Below, piece after piece: positions 55,510 to 64,000 of a stretch of 64,000 nt of DNA. The stretch comes from Eutrigla gurnardus. Taxonomy: Eukaryota; Chordata; Actinopteri; Perciformes; Triglidae. Both the position numbers and the translations under genes were made by a program. Location: assembly GCA_963514095.1 (NCBI GenBank), contig CAUPSS010000179.1, positions 1 through 64,000 of the forward strand, written 5' to 3'. Each line of letters opens with the position of its first letter. The first letter of the stretch is position 1. The notes under the pieces were generated by a model. It was not told where the DNA came from and did no database searches. It saw only the letters and a program-made list of their open reading frames with translations.

Positions 55510-57620
55510 GTCTGTATGTGTGTCATTCAGCTACAAAAACCATTCAGATATTTAAATGTTCAGCTCTTAAAGGACATTTCAACTTGTCTTCAACATTTTT
55601 TTGCCTTTCATATATATATATATTTTCAAATATTCAGGTTTTTCATATTTGTTCAGCTATTTAGCTTATTTCATACGTTTGCAGATATTAAGCTTTCTTA
55701 ATATTATTTTCAAATATTTAGCTTTTTTCATAATTTTGCACATGTTCAGCTTTTTCAAACTTTTGCACATATTCAGCTTTTTTAATATTCTCTTCCAACT
55801 ATTCAGCTCATTCAAACTTTTGCACATATTCAGCTTTTTATAATATTCTCTTGAAATATTCAGCTTTTTTAATATTTTCTTCAAATATTCAGCTTTTTTA
55901 ATATTTTCTTCAAATATTCAGCTTTTTTTCCAGTGTTGCTTCAGCATTAAAGCATTTCCACGCATTTTCTGCAGGAAATGCATTTTCTAGTTATTTTTCA
56001 TCTTCCAGACAAATTTCGATTGTAGGACAAATTATATATCAAAACGTGTGGTTCAATCGGGATCGGTGTGCTATTACTTTTCTCAACAGAATAATAATTT
56101 TTCACGACGTAAGTCTCGAAAAACTAAAAGTGAATGGGATGGGCGGAAATAAAAGCAATCATTGTAGTTTTTCAAACGTCTTCTGCTCAGGGATACTTTT
56201 ACCTAGAAACTCCATTTAAACTTTAAACAGTAGACACAAGTCTTGTGTCTTGTGTATTAATCCACGTTTCAATAGGTCATATAGTTTTTGATCAATCACT
56301 GTTCAATAACCATGATCGTTTTGGGAGAAATTATGAGATTAGAATGGGTGTGTATTGCACAGAACTTTCTGGGCCCTAGTTTCGTAGACCAGGCGCAGTC
56401 AGCTTTCAGCGCACCTGCGCCGCGCCGACGGGGTGTGTCCGCCTGGACTTTGCAAGTTTCGTGCACCGCGCAGGCTCGCGCAGGCACACCTCCCGTCTCG
56501 CCCACCGGCGCAAGTGGGAAAGAGGGAGGAGAAGAAGGCGTGAGTGGGAGACGAGGAGGAGACGAGGCGTGGACTGGGATTAATACAGCCGATTCAGATC
56601 TTCACCAATCAAATGAGCTCCTCTCCTCTCCTTTAATGCGTTAGGGGAGGTTCAGTGCAAGTTCCGTCACTTGACAACCCGATGACAGAAGCACCGCCGC
56701 CGCTCCCACCACGCTCATCACGCGCTGTGCGAGCGTATCATAATAATAACAATGCCCATATTATAAAAAACAGGAGAGAGAGAGGGAGATGTTTTGGTCC
56801 GAGAGGCTGAGTTTCCGTTACGCGTGCCATCTGCCTTTGATCTGACGTCAGATGTGACGGGACAATCTATATAGATATAAATTCACGTGTTGATTCAATG
56901 AGTTGCATTAAATAGTGTTTGTTGTGATTATTTATTGCATTTAAATGTGCCTGGAACTGTGGAAACCTGCCTGTGAGGTCTCGGTGACGTGTGCGCACTG
57001 CGCGCCGGTCCGCCAAACTTCCGATCCGCCAGCTGTGATTCGCATTGAATCAATGGACTTTATTTACGCCTTGCGCCTTGCGCCGAAAGTAGACCAGGTC
57101 GGAGCTGGCGAGCTTTCAGCGCAGTCTCGGCGAGGCTTTTTGCCACGAAACTTCCGCTACGCCAAGCTGAATCTGTGACGCCTCCCCCTGCTGCGCCGCC
57201 ACACCCATCTTGGCGCAGGCGATCTACCAAACTGCCAAACTGACGGTGCGCAAGGCTGCGCGGGTCGAAACTTGCACTGCGCCGGCTGCGCCACCCTGCG
57301 CCGCCCTGCGCTGGTCTACGAAACTAGGGCCCTCTGTGTTAGAGTGCGTGACATTATCGGTCAGAGTGGGAGAGAACCCTAAAAAATGTCAGTTTTTTTC
57401 TCTTTCCAAACTCCCCCCGGCCACAATTTACACTCTACACACATGTTATTTTCCAAATTTGTAGACAAACTTGTTCTGTCTCTGACAATGTGCTCAAAAA
57501 ATCAAAGAGATTTACAGAATTTGAATTAGCAGCCTCTAAGTGCAGCCACATCTGTCTTTGCTCCTCATTGACTCCAATACAAAACTTTCTGAGAGAAGCA
57601 GAGAGAGGACCCCTGTTTTA
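55510..57620. repeat. Dispersed composite-repeat copy, interrupted by copy d
   Basis: The left part (55510-55990) has the AGCTACAAAAACCATTCA start, the TTCAGCTTTTT array and the GCATTTCC...GGAAATGC hairpin end seen in the tandem units. The part at 56040-56370 and 57333-57620 carries the AGAGTGCGTGACAT and CGGCCACAAT blocks. The GGGCCC-ended copy d lies between them. Confidence 0.75.
56371..57332 (+). mobile_element. GGGCCC-ended element, copy d
   Basis: 962 bp, inverted ends GGGCCCTAGTTTCGTAGACC, flanked by TCT on both sides (56368-56370 and 57333-57335). Removing the element and one TCT gives text that aligns with the uninterrupted composite repeat at 2865-2890, confirming the borders. Confidence 0.9.
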
Positions 57621-58258
57621 AACTTGCAACTGTCTCCAAAATATTTACTGCAGAAACACCAAAATCATATCAAATCGTTCGGGAAGTCCTTACAGCAATG
57701 ACGGTGTGTTTTTTTTCTGATAGGACCGACCATTTTCAGAATTTGCCCAAATGTGAGACCAGCGCAGAGGTCGATAATTGCTGTTTTTCTCCACGTTTCT
57801 GTCTGCCTCAGCCTCTAACGTCATGGCAACCACTTCAAGTTGCCGTGGTAATCTCTGAGCCTCAGGCCAGAGCCTAAAGGGATAATTCAACATTTTGGCA
57901 TTTTGGCCCATTGCCATAATCTCTATAGTCACAGCAGTAGGTTCATTAGCTTTATTTGTCGGTGTAAGCTATTTTTAGCTGCTCAGAGCTACGCTACGGA
58001 GGCTAATGGGATTTCTTGGTTTCCCTCATTAAACTCATCAAATACACAATCCAACAACTCTAAAACACTTTCGTGGACAAGTTGTGACCTGCACATTCAC
58101 CATTGTTGGGACCTCAGGGTTTGTGTCTATGAAACAATTCATGGATGCAGATTGAATTGTTTCTGAACATTCAGATTGGAGGGTCCTCTGTGTGGAAACA
58201 CAGCCACACACCTCGACAGGGGGTCTTTCCCCCTCCCCCCATCTGCCTGCAGGCCTGT
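57621..58258. other. Non-coding stretch with probable dispersed repeat
   Basis: 57880-58140 (GGGATAATTCAACATTTTGG, GCTACGCTACGGAGGCTAAT) looks like a repeat common in fish genomes; no ends were found. No gene. Confidence 0.35.
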
Positions 58259-59051
58259 GGGTGCAGTCGAATAGTCAAAAAATAAGGTCCTAACTCCTAT
58301 TCCTAGCTCCTATTCCTTGACCTCTGGAGAAAACGTCACAGGGTTAAGGAAAGGCGATAGGAGAACTCAAAAGGATTCAGGAAAAGTCGGCCGCGGTGCT
58401 CAGAGAATCCGACCGGACTTTCACTAAGCTACGTCATCATACCGCGGCCGCTGATGATTGACAGCTGATGATCGGCACCAGCGATTGACGTGCGTCTGCG
58501 CTGGAGAAACTACAATAATGGACTACAAAAAACGCGTCGTCCACTTCTCCACATTGTTGGTTTTATAAACAGCTGGTTCACTGACCGGCTTCAGGTCCAG
58601 CAGCTCCTCTTTCCTGTTACATTTCATTTGTGGTTTTAGTTTCGTTTTTGTCAAACATTTGTTACATGATTGAAATAAATAAAAATATCATTAAATTATT
58701 ATCACTGTTCATACACATTTAACAACACAATTCCAATTACTATATGTCTGCATGAAAGTCATTGTTAAATATGTAAATGCACATATAGTTTGCTTTCATG
58801 AACGCCGAGGTGTGCGGCACTTTAAATGTTGCTCTCGCAAGAATTGTGGGTCGGCGTAATCTCCTTTCCTTTCGCATAGGAAGGTCCGTTGCATCCTATG
58901 CGAAAGGAGCTCTGAAAAGAAGCATTGGAGCTCCTTTCCTTTGCATTTAGAGAATTCGAACAGCTCTTATCTTGGCGGCCACTTGTTTACTTCCGGTTCA
59001 CTTCTTCAGTTAGGAACCTTCCAAAGCAAAATAGACTATTCGACTGCACCC
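58259..59051. mobile_element. Non-autonomous element with GGGTGCAGTCGAATAGTC ends, 3-bp target duplication
   Basis: 793 bp. The left end GGGTGCAGTCGAATAGTC has its perfect complement at the right (GACTATTCGACTGCACCC), with TGT on both sides (58256-58258 and 59052-59054). An internal foldback around CCTATGCGAAAGGAG lies near 58861-58912. No ORF. GGG ends and a 3-bp duplication fit PIF/Harbinger. Confidence 0.82.
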
Positions 59052-59605
59052 TGTGTCATTGAAAGTGCCTGTGAACTCCAGATTCCATTCTGATTGGTCA
59101 ACTGCAGTGGAAGTTGGCTTTCTAGCAAGCAGACCAGGTTGGAATCTTTCTCTTTCCACTGGGACCTCAACCTGAACAGAGGTCTCATCCTCTCTTTCTC
59201 CTCGACCTGAACAGAGGTCTGCTCTTCCTCCTGGGATTTGGACCACAGGCCTCAAGAGAAGTTGGCGTTTTGTACAAGACCTCAGAGCAGTTAATGACTG
59301 TGTTAATCCTATTTTTACTCTAGTAGTTCCAGATCCAACCACTATCCTCCATCCTTTTTCTGTCCTGTTTTTCTCTATCCCCGTTCATCCAGGGTCCCAG
59401 TACCTTTTTGACTTCAGTCACGGTGTAAAGACTACCTCCTCCATGGTACTGGGATCTCCACTAACACATCTTGTCTTCCGCTCTGAAACTCAACGTTTTT
59501 CCTCCTCTAGACAGACTTGTTATGAGTTCATCCTTCTTTCTCTAACCTTACTATTGAACGCTGATCACCCCTTAACCCTGTTTCCCTCCTTCCTTTCCTC
59601 ATTTA
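59052..59605. other. Non-coding stretch
   Basis: A short duplicated phrase (GACCTGAACAGAGGTCT type) occurs near 59170 and 59205. No gene recognised. Confidence 0.35.
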
Positions 59606-60512
59606 CCCCTTTTCCACCGAGGCATTTTGAGGGCCGGTTCGGAGCCGGTGCCCAATCGCGAACCAGTTCTTCCTGTTTCCACAGACAAAGAGCCGGCTCT
59701 CGGCCTGGAAAACTGGTTCCCGAGCGGCCCCAACTCCTTGCTGGGCTGGAACTGGGCCCGGCTTACGTTAGGGGCTGGGGGCGGGGTTAACGCTCGAGGC
59801 AACGGGGGAAAATACGCCGCTGCGGAGTTTTACTAACGTTACTGTTCCCGGTAAGTTTCACTTTTAAAATGTTTAACCTCGTTGCAAACCAACGACACAT
59901 TTCTGTTTAGTTTACCAAGCTAGTGATTACGTTCGTAACAGCAGCAACTAGTGGCTTTGCTTCCTCGGGTAATGTAGGATGACCAGCTAGCTAGCCAGCT
60001 AGCGTGATATTGCTAATAACAACGTTAGCATGCCACTTTCTGACTGCCGTTCGCTCACTAAACGTTACCAACTACCAACGTGACTTAACATCTGTGTTTA
60101 CAGCGTCGTGGACACGTTTGTGATTAAACCACTGTTCTCTGGTTTGTGTTTGTAGAGCTGTCGGACATCGGCGATATTGAACGGAGGTCCAACCTGCAGA
60201 TGACTAAACATCAAACACTCTGATCTATTGATCACACACTGCTCTACACTTTAAAAAATGTTGTGATTTTAGTGTTTTGTGTATTTTATTGTTATTGTAT
60301 TATTTACCAAAATAAACACTTTTTCTGAAGAGACATGTCTGCTATGCTTGAAATTAGCGCTGCGGGGAAACCTCAGACGTATACAGTGACGTAATGACGT
60401 GGTTCTCTGGGCTCTCTAGCCGGTGGAAACGCAAACAGGTTCTCGGACGGTTGCGAACCAGCACGGCACCGGCCCGGCTCTTGAACTATGGTTCGCGTTG
60501 GTGGAAAAGGGG
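59606..60512. mobile_element. TA-flanked element with CCCCTTTTCCACC ends
   Basis: 907 bp with perfect inverted ends (CCCCTTTTCCACC and GGTGGAAAAGGGG) and TA on both sides (59604-59605 and 60513-60514). Inside are a strong splice donor (CCCGGTAAGT near 59850) and AATAAA near 60311, as if the two outer pieces of an intron-containing gene were kept. ISL2EU or mariner-like families duplicate TA; I cannot choose. Confidence 0.78.
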
Positions 60513-60679
60513 TAATTGATGGCAAGCCATATATTTGTGAAAGTTGATCTTAGTTGAACATTATGCTCACCCCCCCGTCCCGATCTACTAGACAAACCAC
60601 TTACCAAACCACTTACAAAACCTGAGTTAATTTTGTTTGTAGATGATAGCTCATACTGCTCTCCCACTTGACTAGGACC

Positions 60680-61010
60680 CTATGTTTTCCCATTAAATTT
60701 TTTCTAAATTCCATGTTTTCCCATTTTAATTCGTCCAAATTCTGTGTTTTTCCCATTTTAATTTTTCTAAATTCCGTGGTTTCCCATTTTAATTTTTCTA
60801 AGTCCCGTGTTCAGTGTTTTCCCATTTTAAATTCAGTTTTTCAGTTTTAATTTTTCTAAATTCTGTTTTCCATTTTAATTTTTCTAAATTCTGTGTTTTC
60901 CATTTTCATTTTTCTAAATTCTGTATTTTCCATTTATTTTTTTCGAAATTCTGTTTTCCATTTTATTTTTTCAAAATTCCGTGTTTTGTTGTCATTTTTC
61001 AAAATTGTGT
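60680..61010. repeat. Minisatellite, about 30-bp units
   Basis: Some eleven diverged units of the form TTTTCCCATTTTAATTTTTC followed by TAAATTCCGTG. Short Phe/Ser-rich frames are artefacts. Confidence 0.85.
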
Positions 61011-61163
61011 TTTCCGTTCAAATTCAAACAATTTTGTCGACACACACCAAGAAGCACATTCCCCCCTGAGGACTCTTTTGTAAATATGCTGATTGATTTT
61101 GTACAAAGTCATATGTTCACATGTTATTCTTATTGTTATTTTTAATCATGTTTTCAAGACATT

Positions 61164-61571
61164 GGGCCTAGTTTCGTGGCGCAGCGCAGGGCGGCGCAGG
61201 GTGGCGGAGCCGGCGTAATGTAAGTTTCGACCCGCGCAGCCTTGCGCACGGTCAGTTTGGCAGTTTGGTGGATCGCCTGCGCCAAGATGGGTGTGGTGGC
61301 GCAGCAGGGGGAGGCGTCACAGATTCAGCTTGGCGTAGCGGAAGTTTCGTGGCAAAAGCCTCGCCGAGACTGCGCTGAAAGCTCGCCAGCTCCAACCTGG
61401 TCTACTCTCGGCGCAAGGCGTAAATAAAGTCCATTCATTCAATGCGAATCACAGCTGGCGCTGGAGTGGAAGTTTGGCTGATGGCGCGCAGTGCGTACAC
61501 GTCACCGAGACCTCACAGGCAGGTTTCCACAGTTCCAGGCACATTTAAATGCAATAAATAATCACAACAAA
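61164..61571 (-). mobile_element. GGGCCC-ended element, copy e, split by a hAT
   Basis: It begins GGGCCTAGTTTCGTGGCGCA (one base lost in the terminal CCC) and follows copy a's orientation for 408 bases. At ATCACAACAAA it stops, exactly where the hAT end CAGGGGCGG begins. The rest should lie beyond the window. Confidence 0.8.
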
Positions 61572-61929
61572 CAGGGGCGGATCTAGGATTATGGGAGATC
61601 CGAGGCTTAGCCCAGAGGGAGAAAAGATGTATGCAAAAAGTTCTTTTTTTAACTAAATGTTTTATTGCTAATTCAGAAAACACATTACATACATACTTTA
61701 TCTAGACAAAGGTGCTGTCCTGAAGGATCCACGAATAGTGTGTTGCATCCGCTGAAAAAAGAAAAGATAAAAAGGTGTTAAAACTGATCATAAGCATTAC
61801 ATTAAAATCTTGCAGTGCATGTAATCCTGATTGACATCTCATAAACTTCAGAACTGAAAAACAAACAAACAAGAAGTTTGTTTTATTATCTTACATTAAT
61901 GCTGCCTGGCACCTCTGCTGTCTTGCTCT

Positions 61930-62410
61930 GTTCTTCACTCCTCTCTTCTAAACTCCTTTTTGCTTCTCTGTCCACTCCTTTCCTTTCCAGCATTAGTTTG
62001 ATATCTTCAATATGACTCTGTCTGCTCTAAACAGTTTCATCTCTTGTGTTGAATAGTCATTTTTGCTTCTCTGTCCACTCCTTTCCTTTCCAGCATTTGT
62101 TTGATATCTTCAGTTTGACTCTGTCTATCTGTCTATCTCTTGTGTTATGTGTTCTCAGTTTCTCTTCAAGAAAGAGAAACTGAGAACACATAACACAAGA
62201 GATGAAACTGAGTTTAGAGCAGAGTCTTGTACTGAAGATATCAAACTAATGCTGGAAAGGAAAGGAGTGGACAGTGAAGCAAAAATGACTATTCAACACA
62301 AGAGATGAAAGAAAAGGAGAAGGACGAGGAGTAGTTTGATATCTTCAATATGACTCTGCTCTAAACTCAGTTTCATTTCTTGTGTTCATAAGTCATTTTC
62401 TCCTTTGTGC
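61930..62410. repeat. Large foldback in the hAT 3' region
   Basis: A segment of about 100-110 bases (CTCTGTCCACTCCTTTCCTT ... TTTGATATCTTCA) occurs twice directly (near 61965 and 62068), once inverted (about 62205-62310) and partly again (62330-62410). The apex is a perfect 32-bp hairpin at 62135-62203 with a 5-base loop. It lies just downstream of the transposase stop in element orientation, so it would be in the mRNA tail. Confidence 0.82.
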
Positions 62411-62465
62411 TTCACTATCCACTATCCTACCCCCCAACCCCTCTGTCCCAACTAAAGCTTTTTTT

Positions 62466-64000
62466 CTACTTTTCTTGTGGTGGTGGTGGCAAAATGAGGC
62501 TGTGCCGACGTGGTTTCAATTGGGCAAATCTGTCAATAACATTGTCTGGGGTTATGGCATCCAGGTTGTCCTTTTCGATGGATATGATAGCAAGGTCATT
62601 AAGCCTGTCTTGGCCCATAGTGCTCCTTAGCCATGTGTGCAAACGACGTAATGCACTGAAGGACCGTTCACAGCTACAGCTGCTTACAGGAATTGTCAGA
62701 GCCACTTGGAGGACAGCTTTCAGGGTTGGAAACATGTCCTCATCAAGCATGTGGAACACAGTGGCTATGTCAGGGTCTTTCTCTTTCACACTGGAGACTT
62801 GTTTCCCTTTCTCCTTCTCAAGCTTCCTCTTGATGAAATTTGTAGCTACCATAAGCTCCTCTGACTTCAGTGGGATCTTGTAATGGGTAGCAAGGTTTTG
62901 GAGGGCATCTTTAGAGAGAAAGGTCGGAGAAGTTGGGTTGCAGGCTTGAATGCCTGACATGAGCTCTTCCCCTACATCTGAAAAACGGTGATTAAGCTCC
63001 TGCAACATCCTGTCAAGACATGGATAAAAAAGATGATGCTTGAAATCACCTGAGGTGGTCGGATTAGAAGTTGCCCCACAGGCTGACTCCACCACGAAAT
63101 CATCCAGCCGTTTCTGTTTGTGCCGGGAACCAGCAGGGAGCTGGATGTCGTTTTGCTCACATAAAGTCACGGCACTCTTAAACATGTCTTCAGCCCCAGA
63201 GTCCGTGCGGAGATCTGCCAAGGTTTCAGTTATTGCCGTCTTATACTGAGCTGCTTTGCCCAAGTCCACATTTTCTCCCTGCAGGTAACGATGGAGCCCT
63301 TCAGTTATCCCTAGGACTTTGGAAAACACCACTAGCATGTAGATGGTCTTCAGTTTGCAGAGCTTTGACAGGATTCCCTGGGCCATGGCTGTCTTCATGG
63401 TTCGGAGACATGTAAGAATTGCAGGGAGGTTGCTCATGACAGCTTTGACAGACCTCACCTGGCTTGCCCATCTAGTTGTGGAGAGCTGCACAAGTTCAGA
63501 TGTCTTCAGTCCAAGTTGGTTTTGGACTTCTGTGAACTTGTTGTGGTTGACAAGGGAGTTGCTGAAGAATGTGTAAAGATTTTCAAGTAGGTCAAAGCAT
63601 GCTGCAGCTTCTGGTATGGCTCTACATGAGTGGGACAGAACCAGGTTCAGCTCATGTGCATAACAGTGCACATAAACTGCTTCTGGGTGTCGCTCTCTGA
63701 AGCGGGCCTGGACCCCTCCCACTGCTCCACTCATTACTGCTGCTCCATCGTACGTTTGAGCAACGCACATGAGGCCCTCTAAGTTGTGGGAATGAAGCAC
63801 CGCCTCTATACCATCTGCAATGGATTTTGCATCAAACTTGTCCAGCTTGTATAGACCAAGAAAAGCCTCCCTTGGGGTACCCTCTTCAGTGACAAAACGG
63901 ACACATACTCCCAGCTGCTGTGTGTGGCCATCTCGGGCTTCATCTGCCATCACAGAATACATTTTGGAGGATGTAACTTGCTTGGTGACATGTATAGTTA
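62466..64000 (-). CDS. hAT transposase (ZMYM1-like), partial at window edge
   Basis: At least 511 codons, open to the edge: upstream of the Met at 63962 the frame still reads HVTKQVTSSKMYSVMADEAR. The stop is at 62466-62468. It has the hAT RNase H-like catalytic core: MADEARDGHTQQLGVCVRFV (first acidic block), AQTYDGAAVMSG (second Asp), VHCYAHELNLVL (the Cys/His and His block), TRWASQ, a helical insertion, and PVSSCSCERSFSALRRL (the Glu, within the dimerisation domain) followed by RLNDLAIISIEKD. No stop or frameshift is seen, so it may be active. The DNA-binding N terminus is outside. Confidence 0.92.
   Translation of the reverse strand, partial: TIHVTKQVTSSKMYSVMADEARDGHTQQLGVCVRFVTEEGTPREAFLGLYKLDKFDAKSIADGIEAVLHSHNLEGLMCVAQTYDGAAVMSGAVGGVQARFRERHPEAVYVHCYAHELNLVLSHSCRAIPEAAACFDLLENLYTFFSNSLVNHNKFTEVQNQLGLKTSELVQLSTTRWASQVRSVKAVMSNLPAILTCLRTMKTAMAQGILSKLCKLKTIYMLVVFSKVLGITEGLHRYLQGENVDLGKAAQYKTAITETLADLRTDSGAEDMFKSAVTLCEQNDIQLPAGSRHKQKRLDDFVVESACGATSNPTTSGDFKHHLFYPCLDRMLQELNHRFSDVGEELMSGIQACNPTSPTFLSKDALQNLATHYKIPLKSEELMVATNFIKRKLEKEKGKQVSSVKEKDPDIATVFHMLDEDMFPTLKAVLQVALTIPVSSCSCERSFSALRRLHTWLRSTMGQDRLNDLAIISIEKDNLDAITPDNVIDRFAQLKPRRHSLILPPPPQEK

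Larger units (their letters stand above)
61572..64000 (-). mobile_element. hAT transposon, probably autonomous, right end outside the window
   Basis: It starts with CAGGGGCGGATCTAGG, a terminal sequence typical of fish hAT elements, and contains a long minus-strand transposase frame. The 8-bp duplication would be ACAACAAA (61564-61571) if its partner exists past 64000. Confidence 0.82.

Overview
This window reads as nuclear DNA of a bony fish, most likely a percomorph teleost. It holds one recognisable host gene (the last three coding exons of npdc1 at 7537-8539, with canonical splice sites). Everything else I can classify is a dense, nested set of transposable elements of the kinds common in teleosts: hAT, DIRS, Helentron, TTAA-flanked elements, Tc1, a Gypsy-type LTR, L1/Tx1-like and L2-like LINEs, and a tRNA-derived SINE. 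I see no bacterial or viral genome features, rRNA genes or CRISPR arrays.

Layout. 1-5.6 kb: old repeats, a LINE tail with a 13-bp target duplication, one copy of a dispersed composite repeat, and a solo LTR on the minus strand. 5.7-8.5 kb: a hAT element with a decayed transposase tail, then the 3' exons of npdc1. 8.9-13.2 kb: a long copy of a GGGCCC-ended element carrying a SINE, and two short hAT elements with perfect 8-bp target duplications. 13.2-17.3 kb: dead LINE pieces on both strands, a Tc1 fragment, and a TTAA-flanked element holding a GC-rich minisatellite. 17.3-24.8 kb: a hairpin-rich tandem array followed by three tandem copies of a 2.6-3.4 kb composite unit with long (TAC)n tracts. 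25.1-30.4 kb: three hAT-type elements, one with a nested GGGCCC-ended element. 33.3-50.3 kb: a large Helentron (rolling-circle transposon with Rep, Pif1-type helicase and AP-type endonuclease), into which a complete-looking 5.8-kb DIRS retrotransposon has inserted in the opposite orientation. 50.4-61.6 kb: three more GGGCCC-ended copies, a candidate spliced non-coding transcript, AT-rich tandem repeats, and two elements with clear terminal repeats and target duplications. 61.6-64 kb: a hAT transposon whose minus-strand transposase is open to the window edge.

How the parts relate. Nesting gives a relative chronology: the DIRS is younger than the Helentron, whose frame continues across the DIRS at one shared ATC codon. 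The GGGCCC-ended elements are younger than the hAT at 28.6 kb and the composite repeat at 56 kb, and older than the hAT at 61.6 kb. The most unusual protein content is the Helentron leader ORF. It carries a Cys...Asp-Pro-His domain resembling the herpesvirus-tegument (C76-type) deubiquitinase fold, followed by basic tandem repeats, the Helitron Rep, the helicase and an endonuclease. Several short hAT elements keep only the first transposase exon with its splice donor.
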